A DNA stretch of 5,149 nt, taken from Bacteroidota bacterium. GTDB lineage: Bacteria; Zhuqueibacterota; Zhuqueibacteria; Zhuqueibacterales; Geothermadaptataceae. The stretch covers positions 1 through 5,149 of the forward strand of contig DRLW01000349.1 in the NCBI GenBank assembly GCA_011375275.1. The letters run 5' to 3'. Below, piece after piece: positions 1 to 5,149 of this stretch. The position numbers and the translations under genes were made by a program. The notes under the pieces are model-generated. The model was given only the letters and a program-made list of their open reading frames with translations, was not told the DNA's origin and searched no databases. How positions within the stretch are numbered: the first letter of the stretch is position 1; every line of letters begins with the position of its first letter.

Positions 1-694
1 GCAAAAGGCCTTTGGGCAGCTTCGCACCGAGACGGCTGTACTTTTCCGGCTGCTTGAGGAAATCCACCACTTCGCGGACTTCCTGCACGGCCTCATCGAT
101 GCCTGCAACATCTTTAAAGGTAATTCTGTTGTCTTTATCAACCGCATAGATCTTCGCCTTGCTCTTGCCGACATTGAGCACTCCGGCACCACTGCCGCGC
201 ATACGCTGAAAAATAAAACCCCAGAGGATAAAAAACAGTCCGAGAGGGATGATCCAGTTGAGAAAAAAATTGCGCAGCCAGTTCGACTCGATTCGGCCGC
301 GATACACGACGCCCTGAGCCTGCAAATCGCTTATAAGCGCATCATCAGGCAGCGGCACGACGACAAACTGGCGCCTGAGCTCTTCCTTGTGCTGCTTTTC
401 GATTTCTGCAAGGCGTAAGCGCCACGGCGTTCGTGCCTGCGGCGGTTCGATATTGCCGGAGGAGTCACCACCAGCATTTTCCGTGCTCAGGCTGTCAGCA
501 TTCTTCATTCTGCCGTAAATTTTTTCCTGCGTAATCACGACACTTTCTATCGTCCCACGGGCCAGCCGCTCCCGAAACTCACTGTAAGGGATCTCCTTCA
601 CGGCCGAACCAGAAAACAACAGCATCTGCAAGGTCATGATAGCAAAAAACACGAAAAGATAGTACCAAAGCGAAAACTTGGTGTGCTTTTCCAT
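1..694 (-). CDS. ftsH: ATP-dependent zinc metalloprotease FtsH, N-terminal part (cut by the left edge)
   Basis: FtsH is a membrane-anchored AAA+ protease that unfolds and degrades membrane and short-lived cytosolic proteins. I translated this open-ended frame from ATG at 694; 231 codons are present. Residues about 9-28 form TM1, 30-140 the extracytoplasmic domain (the PYSEF motif at 36-40 is typical), and 143-162 TM2. A GKSKAKIY linker follows, then the start of the AAA+ module: ITFKDVAGIDEAVQEV at 191-206 and LGAKLPKGLL at 222-231. The family signature is unmistakable. Walker A/B and the HEXXH zinc site lie beyond the window. The start is supported by AAGGA (703-707) eight bases upstream and by the correctly placed TM1. 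The extracytoplasmic domain is about 40 residues longer than in E. coli FtsH because of a polar, charged stretch around 62-108. The gene appears to be transcribed alone from the promoter at 804-832, with a leader of about 100 bases. Confidence 0.96.
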   Translation of the reverse strand, partial: MEKHTKFSLWYYLFVFFAIMTLQMLLFSGSAVKEIPYSEFRERLARGTIESVVITQEKIYGRMKNADSLSTENAGGDSSGNIEPPQARTPWRLRLAEIEKQHKEELRRQFVVVPLPDDALISDLQAQGVVYRGRIESNWLRNFFLNWIIPLGLFFILWGFIFQRMRGSGAGVLNVGKSKAKIYAVDKDNRITFKDVAGIDEAVQEVREVVDFLKQPEKYSRLGAKLPKGLL

Positions 695-803
695 GTGTGA
701 TATCCTTGGGTTTGCATGAGACTGTATAATGTCTGTTGAAATACCCAACACCCAACAGAACCAGGGGTCAGCTGCCTTTCAGCCAGACAGGCCAGAGAAC
801 CGT

Positions 804-832
804 ATTGTATCAATTTCCGTGCTATGAGACAA
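804..832 (-). promoter_or_regulatory. Probable sigma70-type promoter of ftsH
   Basis: On the minus strand, TTGTCT (827-832, 4 of 6 to TTGACA) and TACAAT (804-809, 5 of 6 to TATAAT) are separated by exactly 17 bases. Transcription would start near 797, giving ftsH a leader of about 100 bases. A second AT-rich patch nearer the gene (TATACA on the minus strand, around 725) has no good -35 partner. No heat-shock-type CCCCAT -10 sequence was seen. The rest of the 695-867 gap shows no gene; it holds only a weak GCTG/CAGC hairpin near 768-783. Confidence 0.6.
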
Positions 833-867
833 GGAGTTTATTCAGGATTTTACCACAGGATGGTTCT

Positions 868-1036
868 GATTCTCCACATCACTCAGCCCGGCAGGCCTCT
901 TTAATTTGCCTGCCTGAGCACTGAGAAAAAATGGCAGCCACTCCGGGGAGATTCCGGCATATCGCTTCGCTTTGCCGAATTGGCGGATGTCGATATCCCG
1001 ATCAGGCCCGGCTTTCTGAGTGATTTGGATAGCCTG
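868..1036. repeat. Dispersed repeat copy R1 (diverged, about 169 bp, MITE/REP-like)
   Basis: The ends form an inverted repeat: 868-886 matches the reverse complement of 1016-1034 at 15 of 19 positions, sharing ATCACTCAG. The left end (868-892) matches the left end of R2 (3807-3831) at 19 of 25. The right half (948-1036) aligns without gaps to R2 (3949-4037) at about 62 of 89 positions. Inside are a perfect GGCAGGC/GCCTGCC stem (890-896 with 908-914) and an ATTC(C)GGCA/TGCCGAAT hairpin (951-980) that R2 also has. The middle differs from R2 and is shorter. No ORF of note lies inside. It occupies most of the gap between the stop of the transglutaminase-like gene and the ftsH promoter. Confidence 0.72.
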
Positions 1037-1078
1037 AAGTTGTCATGTACGTTTTAAAAAGGCCCTCAGCACAACATG

Positions 1079-2131
1079 CTATTTTTCGACAACCGGTGGC
1101 TCCACAGGCATAAAGCGAAACCGGGTCATGAAGGCTTGCACAGGCCGGCCTTCATGCTCCATGACAGGATAGATAAAAAAATTCACCGGGCCACCGGAAT
1201 AACCATCGAGCAGGATGTCACGGCCTGAGGTAAAGCGCACGCGGTCGTTGTCCAATGTACCAAAATAGTAATCTGCTTTATGCGGGAATTTATCTGCCTC
1301 GGAAATATCGACCGGCACCCAGCCGACGCCCGGTTGATAAAAATCAGCCCAGCAGTGATAGCCGTCAAGGCTGCCGGACGCGGGCTCTGTTTCCGGCAGG
1401 AGAAAACCGATATGAAAACGCCCCGGGACACCAAGAGTACGCGAAAGGGAGAGAAAATAGGAATGAAAATCTGTACAATTACCGACACCGATTTTACAGG
1501 CATACTCTGCATTGCCGTTTCCAAAGATAAATTCGCTGCGCGTTTCCCGGGCTTTGAGGTAGAGGTCAACGACCATATCCCGTGTAATGCTATCTTTAAT
1601 CTTTTCCGGCAATCGGTTGAAATAGGCATCCGTACTGTCTTTAGCCCGCGGTTTGCCGTAAACCATTTCCTGCAGAATGAAGTCGTAAACCGCGCGCATC
1701 GAATCTGCACGCAGCTTTTCGCGCCTGATGATATCTTTGAAAATACCCGCCACCGGAACGAGGCGATCAGGCTGAAGAGCAGCAGCCATACCCGTAGTGT
1801 CCTGTACCGAGTCCGGTTTTCGCACGCTACGCGTAACTTTAAAGCGTACGATAATCCGAATGGTATCATCCACCCCGCCTGCTTTCTCTGCCCGAAGATA
1901 AAGGTTGCCAAACTCCGGATCACGGTGCAACGAATAAGGCAGATCACTCTGTATCTGCATGTCTGCAATCTGCTGTACTTCATCAGACTGGGGCAGTGGC
2001 AGCCAGACACGCATGTGCGCAGCAGGCGTTGGCAGAAGAAGAGTTTCGTATTCAAACAGGAATTCCCGTTTCGGCTGCTCATCCGTGACGGCTGCGCCGA
2101 GAAGAAGCAAAGATATCAAAAAGGGAGGCAT
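1079..2131 (-). CDS. Exported transglutaminase-like (papain-fold) protein
   Basis: This is a 350-residue protein in the transglutaminase-like superfamily, whose bacterial members act as cysteine proteases/peptidases or crosslinking enzymes; the substrate here is unknown. A hydrophobic N-terminus (residues 2-15) suggests export. Residues about 22-105 form a beta-rich N-terminal domain (RVWLPLPQSDEVQQI at 41-55). The catalytic core follows: GNCTDFHSYF with Cys219, GYHCWADFY with His259, and VPVDISEAD with Asp275. The triad is complete. The C-terminal GRDILL...FFIYPVMEHEGRP segment (303-330) is typical of this subfamily. About 40 residues (roughly 162-204, charged) are inserted just before the GNG..YAC..GNC block compared with what I know of relatives. 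The frame stays open to TTG at 2173, and ATG at 2146 is an alternative. I chose ATG 2131 because GGAG (2141-2144) lies nine bases upstream and the hydrophobic segment then begins at the N-terminus. The gene follows the PepSY gene after a 176-base gap with a large hairpin, so co-transcription is uncertain. Confidence 0.88.
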   Translation of the reverse strand: MPPFLISLLLLGAAVTDEQPKREFLFEYETLLLPTPAAHMRVWLPLPQSDEVQQIADMQIQSDLPYSLHRDPEFGNLYLRAEKAGGVDDTIRIIVRFKVTRSVRKPDSVQDTTGMAAALQPDRLVPVAGIFKDIIRREKLRADSMRAVYDFILQEMVYGKPRAKDSTDAYFNRLPEKIKDSITRDMVVDLYLKARETRSEFIFGNGNAEYACKIGVGNCTDFHSYFLSLSRTLGVPGRFHIGFLLPETEPASGSLDGYHCWADFYQPGVGWVPVDISEADKFPHKADYYFGTLDNDRVRFTSGRDILLDGYSGGPVNFFIYPVMEHEGRPVQAFMTRFRFMPVEPPVVEK

Positions 2132-2227
2132 TTGGTTACTCTCCATTAAAGCTTTCCATTCAAATAGCGGCAATAACGCTCATCGAGGACAGAGACGCTG
2201 CCCGCCTTACAGCATGTCAGGGAGTGG

Positions 2228-2297
2228 CATTGCCCTTTTAGCCCGCGACAAAGAGCTGTTGCGCCAACAGTCGCGGGGGTAAATTTTTCATGCAATG
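2228..2297. other. Long imperfect hairpin downstream of the PepSY gene
   Basis: Nested complementary arms are CATTGC (2228-2233) with GCAATG (2292-2297), TTTA with TAAA, CCCGCGA (2242-2248) with TCGCGGG (2271-2277), and CTGTTG (2256-2261) with CAACAG (2265-2270) around a three-base loop. A seven-base bulge lies on one side. It starts about 10 bases after the PepSY stop codon. In the minus-strand transcript no T-run follows the stem (CTAAAAGG), so it is not a classical intrinsic terminator in that direction. Read on the plus strand it is followed by TAAATTTTT, but no plus-strand gene needs it. It could be an mRNA-stabilising 3' structure, a partial terminator, or a degenerate palindromic repeat. 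Confidence 0.6.
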
Positions 2298-2307
2298 AAT
2301 TCTTCGG

Positions 2308-2868
2308 TCAAAAATAAGCCCAGAGAAAAAGGATCGGGATCATCACACCGATACTGACCAACCATGCGCCACGCCCCTTGATTCCCTTTTTTCCCTTGAT
2401 CACGAAAATCCCTGTAAAAGCTAACAGGAGCAGGACGACCGCGTACAAATCCGCCATGTACGTCCACAGCTTGCGAGGTGTATTCAGATGCAGAAAGTTC
2501 ATTTCCTGCAGTCCCACTCGCCGGGAAACTTTTTCAACTTCCCCCCTGCCTTCGCGAACTTCAATCGTCACAGAACGGCCATCGGAAAGAAAAAGCTGCA
2601 GGGTTTCCGGATTTAATGGATAAATACTCTTAACCGTTGCTTCGGGATCTATTTTTTTTGCCAGCTCAGAAGCCTGGCCAAGAGTAACCTGCGCTGCATC
2701 ATCAGCAACAGGGCCGAGCATAACAGGAGTACGAACGACCTTATAATTCGGGTTCCAGTCGTGCATGTGGTTGACAGCCAATCCAGAGATGGCATAAACC
2801 ACAGTCAGCCCAAAAGCCAGATACCCGAGATCCCGATGCAGTATATTATTCCATTTGCGCCACTTCAT
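2308..2868 (-). CDS. PepSY-associated transmembrane helix protein
   Basis: This 186-residue inner-membrane protein resembles the PepSY_TM-like family, small relatives of PepSY proteins often linked to iron uptake or ferric reduction; its exact role is not established. The visible order is: LHRDLGYLAFGLTVVYAISG with TM1 at about 15-33, an HMHDWNP motif at 34-40, a soluble PepSY-like segment at about 60-115, then FLHLNTPRKLWTYMADLYAV leading into TM2 (137-157). A basic loop (KGKKGIKGRG) and a final TM3 (168-185) follow. Histidines 11, 34, 36 and 127 sit near membrane boundaries, as expected for haem or metal contacts, but that is inference. The start is backed by GGAG six bases upstream and by the conserved LHRDLGY at the N-terminus. 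The length looks complete. The upstream neighbour, a DUF4920 lipoprotein gene 286 bases away, is on the same strand; no strong promoter was recognised between them. Confidence 0.85.
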   Translation of the reverse strand: MKWRKWNNILHRDLGYLAFGLTVVYAISGLAVNHMHDWNPNYKVVRTPVMLGPVADDAAQVTLGQASELAKKIDPEATVKSIYPLNPETLQLFLSDGRSVTIEVREGRGEVEKVSRRVGLQEMNFLHLNTPRKLWTYMADLYAVVLLLLAFTGIFVIKGKKGIKGRGAWLVSIGVMIPILFLWAYF

Positions 2869-3154
2869 TTTTTCTCCATAATTCTCATTACAGCACGAAT
2901 CGTATGGTCTGCCTGCCAGACATATCCTGCTTTAGTATGATCTCAGACAAATAAAACAGTACAGAGTTCTACAATAAAATGGCCAGACACAATACATGTG
3001 AGCTGGCCAATCATCTCTGACGATCCATCGTTACCGGAGCATCCTCAGATCGGATGCCGGCTTACGCCCCAATAGTCATCCCAATCCACAGACCCTTTCA
3101 GCAGAGCCGGGATGAGGACTCTTTTTGCCATTTATTATTCGGGCAAGCAAAAAA
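2869..3154. other. Non-coding gap with three hairpins
   Basis: No credible gene lies here. Visible structures are TGGCCAG (2980-2986) with CTGGCCA (3003-3009) extended by an inner CAC/GTG; CCGG-AG-CATCC with GGATGCCGG (3034-3060), with a two-base bulge and a seven-base loop; and TCATCCC (3076-3082) with GGGATGA (3109-3115) around a 26-base loop. None is followed by a T-run in the minus-strand transcript. AGACAA at 2945-2950 is TTGTCT on the minus strand, the -35 used by the two good promoters here, but no good -10 follows at the right spacing. The hairpins may end or stabilise the DUF4920 transcript. Confidence 0.5.
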
Positions 3155-3640
3155 TCAATTCATAACCACAGCGCCACTGCCCTTGATCTGATAAAAAACC
3201 ATCGGTTCAGTCACCGTGGCCGGGTCGAATTTCTCGCCGTATTCTTCCGCCCGGTGCTGCATATGCTTGCGTGCTTCTTCCACTGTCAGCTCAACCTTGT
3301 ACAACTCACCTTCAGCACGAGCCGTCTTGCCTTTGGCATCCATCGGAAAAACGATGACGCCATCATCGACTTTGACCTTAATTTTCTGGTACGGCTCATC
3401 ACCGGCGATCTCAATCCAGCAGCCACGCATTTTACATACATCGAGAATTTTGCCCTCGACCTGAACTTTTTTGCCGAGATAAGCATCCGGAGTCGCCAAC
3501 AGCGCGGAGACCTTTACCGTTTCCTTCAGCTCAAGGGGTTTACCGTATTCCTTGCCTGCAATTTCGGCAACTTCGTTATTCTGATTGCAGCCATAAAACA
3601 CGACCGCAACCATCAGCAACGTCAACCAATTTGCTTTCAT
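3155..3640 (-). CDS. DUF4920-type putative lipoprotein
   Basis: This 161-residue envelope protein has an uncharacterised function. The N-terminus (MKANW, then hydrophobic residues 5-16) ends in VFYGC with Cys18, a lipobox-like site with an atypical Phe at -3; lipid anchoring is therefore likely but not certain. The mature part resembles DUF4920, a small OB-like beta domain: YLGKKVQVEGKILDVC (54-69), the CKMRGCW motif with Cys69 and Cys74, KIKVKVDDGVIVFPMDAKGK (86-105), and AEGELYKVELT (109-119). A C-terminal helix contains EEARKHMQHRAEEYG with His126 and His129. The paired Cys and His residues could bind a metal or form a disulfide; this is inference. The start at 3640 is preceded by a weak GGGAT eight bases upstream and gives a proper signal peptide. 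The gene has its own promoter (3688-3716) and is separated from the preceding gene by 414 bases holding repeat R2. Confidence 0.8.
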   Translation of the reverse strand: MKANWLTLLMVAVVFYGCNQNNEVAEIAGKEYGKPLELKETVKVSALLATPDAYLGKKVQVEGKILDVCKMRGCWIEIAGDEPYQKIKVKVDDGVIVFPMDAKGKTARAEGELYKVELTVEEARKHMQHRAEEYGEKFDPATVTEPMVFYQIKGSGAVVMN

Positions 3641-3687
3641 CTTTCATCCCATTTTCTTATGAAAACACATGCGATTTATCGGAGGGG

Positions 3688-3716
3688 ATGATAGCAAATT
3701 CTTTTTGAACAGACAA
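3688..3716 (-). promoter_or_regulatory. Probable sigma70-type promoter of the DUF4920 lipoprotein gene
   Basis: On the minus strand, TTGTCT (3711-3716) and TATCAT (3688-3693, 5 of 6 to TATAAT) are 17 bases apart, with a TTTGC just before the -10. Transcription would start near 3681, leaving a leader of about 40 bases. The region upstream of the -35 (3717-3780) is rich in A/T tracts (T7, T6 and T6 on the minus strand), which would suit an UP-like element and may also serve as release tracts for a transcript arriving from repeat R2. Confidence 0.68.
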
Positions 3717-3792
3717 GCAAAAAAAGGCATGAACAAGCATTTTTTGTAGAAAATTCAACACAACGAACCTTTGCAAAAAAGCCACGCCATGC

Positions 3793-4050
3793 CCCGATAT
3801 CTGACTGGTTATCCACTTAACTCAGCACGGTTGCATTTTTCCGACCAGACGCGTGACAACAGCACATGCCTACCCCCGAACCGTCAATCCGGTTTCCCCG
3901 CAGGGGGAGACCAGAATCTCCCAGACTCAGGCACGTGCCCGAAAAAATGAGATTCCGGCACGGTGCTTCGCCTGGCCGGAATGACACATGCAGGTATCTG
4001 AGCCGGGCCCGGTTTGCTGAGTTAACTGGATACCCGGACGGTATCTGGGA
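3793..4050. repeat. Dispersed repeat copy R2 (about 233-258 bp, terminal inverted repeats)
   Basis: The left end (3805-3828) and right end (4015-4037) are inverted copies sharing TATCCA-NTTAACTCAGCA. Weaker pairing continues outward to about 3793 and 4050 (CCGATA.C / GGTATCTGG). The interior is packed with palindromes: CCCC-GCA-GGGG (3897-3907 region), GGGAGA/TCTCCC (3905-3922), GGCACGTGCC (3930-3939), ATTCCGGC/GCCGGAAT (3952-3982), CCGGGCCCGG (4003-4012) and GGTATC/GATACC (3993-4034). Its first 93 bases match R3, and its right 89 bases match R1 at about 70%. The right edge stops about five bases short of the stop codon of the DUF4412-like gene. No transposase is encoded inside, so it is non-autonomous if mobile. 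Confidence 0.78.
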
Positions 4051-4054
4051 CAGC

Positions 4055-4984
4055 TCATTTCCCCATATTGGTGTTGAGCAGGTCGAAAAAACTCGCTTCC
4101 CTGAAGTCTGCTGGAACTGCAAACATCGAATCTGCTACCTGAGTTTTGCGGATACTCAGGACATCTTCGACAATCAGAATTGCCTGACCGGATCGGCGGG
4201 TTTGCAGAGCAACCGTACGCACCGGCAGCCAATCCGGCCAATCATGGCGAAACCTTGCACTCGCTGTTTTCCCTGCCCTCGCACCGAACACATCGCTGAA
4301 ACGATCCGCCGCCAGATGCAGGTCCTGCGTCAGCCCAGGGACGTCGCGTGTCGCCCAAACGGTGTGCTGCAGGCCAGGGCTGTTTTTCTCAAAACGGCTG
4401 CAGGAAAAGCCATTGACGTGCCGCTCGTCCTGCATCCGGACGTGACTGACAGTGCTCTCAGGCTTATGAGATAGCAGGCCAGGTTGTTCTGCTGTCTCCA
4501 TGTCATCTCCCTGCAGTCTCTCGACCAGAGTGCGCAGACTATCCAGCCCGCCGCTGACACTCTGCCGCAGTTTACGCCGGTATCGCATAGACTGCGCTAT
4601 ATAGCGTTTCTGTGGCCAGAGTACGTTATACAAAACACTGTCGCTGCGTGTAAAAATCAGGCTCGTCCGACCAAAAGGTGCCTGCATATCGAGGCGAAAC
4701 TGCTCATCGGCAAAAATCGCTTTACTGTTGTTGATACTTACTTCCAGACCGCGCTTTTCAGCAAGCGCGATGAGCTCGGTAAGAGGCATCTCGGGAAGCA
4801 AGGCGCGCAGGGCAGCGATATCAGATGCCGGTGCCGCAGGCAGCGCCAGAGTATCGGACATGTCATACCGTATTTCCACATTCCTCTGCCGGATGACCAG
4901 GGCAGTGGTCTGGGCAGCCAAAAATTCGGGCAGAAGAAACGAGGCCAGCATAATCGGGAAAATCGAAAAACTCTTCAGAAGCAT
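4055..4984 (-). CDS. Secreted protein of unknown function, DUF4412-like C-terminal half
   Basis: This is a 309-residue exported protein; I do not recognise a named gene. Residues 1-25 are a signal peptide (MLLKSF, a hydrophobic core, then EFLAAQ with likely cleavage near Ala24/Gln25). Residues 90-140 resemble a lipoprotein-carrier-like sheet (AIFADEQFRLDMQAP, SLIFTRSDSVLYNVLW). Residues 187-217 (DERHVNGFSCSRFEK...TVWATRDVPGL) and 253-298 (LPVRTVALQ...VADSMFAVPADFREA) recall DUF4412 and LolA-like secreted proteins, in which a modified or bound species is reported by a 'vW.tkd' strand and a closing 'F.vP..y' motif. This is pattern resemblance only. No catalytic motif is visible. The start at 4984 is chosen for the signal peptide; no clear Shine-Dalgarno precedes it, unlike the ftsH, PepSY and transglutaminase genes. 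The gene is flanked by direct repeats R2 (right behind its stop) and R3 (about 70 bases before its start), so it may have been carried or duplicated with them. Confidence 0.75.
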   Translation of the reverse strand: MLLKSFSIFPIMLASFLLPEFLAAQTTALVIRQRNVEIRYDMSDTLALPAAPASDIAALRALLPEMPLTELIALAEKRGLEVSINNSKAIFADEQFRLDMQAPFGRTSLIFTRSDSVLYNVLWPQKRYIAQSMRYRRKLRQSVSGGLDSLRTLVERLQGDDMETAEQPGLLSHKPESTVSHVRMQDERHVNGFSCSRFEKNSPGLQHTVWATRDVPGLTQDLHLAADRFSDVFGARAGKTASARFRHDWPDWLPVRTVALQTRRSGQAILIVEDVLSIRKTQVADSMFAVPADFREASFFDLLNTNMGK

Positions 4985-5053
4985 GGCGTGACTTTTTATC
5001 TGGTTATTCGCTTACTCATCAGGGCTGCACCTTTTGCTCAGACTGGATGAGTT

Positions 5054-5149
5054 ACCTGGTTATCCACTTCACTCAGCACGGTTGTATTTTTTCAGCCAGA
5101 CCGTGTGACAACAGCACGTGCCTACCCCAGAACCGTCATTCCGGTTTCC
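5054..5149. repeat. Dispersed repeat copy R3 (left part only, cut by the right edge)
   Basis: From 5056 to the edge the sequence matches R2 3805-3897 in the same orientation. There are roughly 11 differences over 94 bases, including a one-base change in a T-run. Shared blocks are CTGGTTATCCACTT, ACTCAGCACGGTTG, TGACAACAGCAC and CCGGTTTCC. R3 therefore starts at the same left terminus as R2, which defines the repeat boundary. The 4985-5053 stretch between it and the gene start holds an ACTCATC/GATGAGT inverted repeat (5014-5020 with 5046-5052) and no convincing promoter. Confidence 0.82.

Noticed and set aside
777..788. Twelve bases TTTCAGCCAGAC shared with R3 (5090-5101)
   Set aside because: About one such 12-base match is expected by chance in a window this size, and the flanking sequence does not align with the same spacing.
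736..924. Plus-strand ORF of 62 codons upstream of ftsH
   Set aside because: It runs across the ftsH promoter and into repeat R1, its composition is not protein-like, and no ribosome binding site or family resemblance is visible.
1040..1075. GGGCCTTTTT after the transglutaminase-like gene as an intrinsic terminator
   Set aside because: Only a four-base-pair stem (AGCA/TGCT) can form before the T-run, too weak for a confident terminator call.
1280..2149. Long plus-strand ORF (289 codons) opposite the transglutaminase-like gene
   Set aside because: It is the antisense shadow of a gene with a complete catalytic triad; its translation has no recognisable domain.
2145..2173. Promoter-like pair TTGCCG / TTTAAT (17-base spacer) upstream of the transglutaminase-like gene
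   Set aside because: Transcription from it would begin near 2138, after the GGAG that supports the chosen start, so it conflicts with the better start evidence. Its -35 matches only 4 of 6.
2866..2880. Four-codon upstream ORF overlapping the PepSY start (ATGGAGAAAAAATGA), and a two-codon one before the DUF4920 gene
   Set aside because: Both are readily explained by purine-rich ribosome binding sites; nothing indicates translation.
3083..3110. AATCCAC..CAGCA..CCGG resembling the left end of the repeat family
   Set aside because: The match needs gaps, and no partner inverted end exists before the neighbouring gene; too weak to call a fourth copy.
3866..4474. Plus-strand ORF of 202 codons over R2 and the DUF4412-like gene
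   Set aside because: It starts inside the palindromic repeat and continues as antisense of a gene with a signal peptide; no domain is seen.

Overview
The window carries five protein-coding genes, all on the minus strand, separated by unusually roomy intergenic gaps (about 175 to 415 bases). Read in transcription order from the right they are: a secreted protein with a DUF4412-like C-terminal half (4055-4984), a small DUF4920-type lipoprotein (3155-3640), a PepSY-associated membrane protein (2308-2868), an exported transglutaminase-like protein with a complete Cys-His-Asp triad (1079-2131), and the N-terminal third of the membrane protease FtsH (1-694, running off the left edge). No rRNA, tRNA or CRISPR array was seen.

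The organism looks like a Gram-negative bacterium of moderate GC content. Two proteins have signal peptides, one has a lipobox-like cysteine, and three of the genes have purine-rich Shine-Dalgarno sequences. The PepSY_TM-like, DUF4920 and DUF4412-like families together are, from general knowledge, common in the Bacteroidota/Chlorobiota and related FCB lineages, but I cannot name a taxon from this window.

The most striking non-coding content is a dispersed repeat family. Three copies lie in the same orientation: R1 (868-1036), R2 (about 3793-4050) and R3 (about 5054 to the right edge, incomplete). R1 and R2 have related terminal inverted repeats centred on a TATCCA-NNT-NACTCAG-type motif and an inner ATTCCGGC/GCCGGAAT hairpin. 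R1 is a diverged, shorter version of R2. R2 and R3 are close relatives (roughly 88% over 94 bases) and bracket the DUF4412-like gene as direct repeats. R1 and R2 each lie between the 3' end of one gene and the recognisable promoter of the next. This fits a MITE-like or REP/BIME-like family that may also act as a transcript boundary.

Two good sigma70-type promoters are visible, for ftsH and for the DUF4920 lipoprotein gene. They share the same -35 hexamer (TTGTCT) and a 17-base spacer. A long imperfect hairpin lies directly behind the PepSY gene. The genes do not form an obvious single pathway. The PepSY and DUF4920 proteins could both act in envelope metal or redox handling, but that is inference from their families and from conserved-looking Cys/His residues. 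I found no clear evidence of an entirely new system; the repeat family is the best candidate for follow-up.
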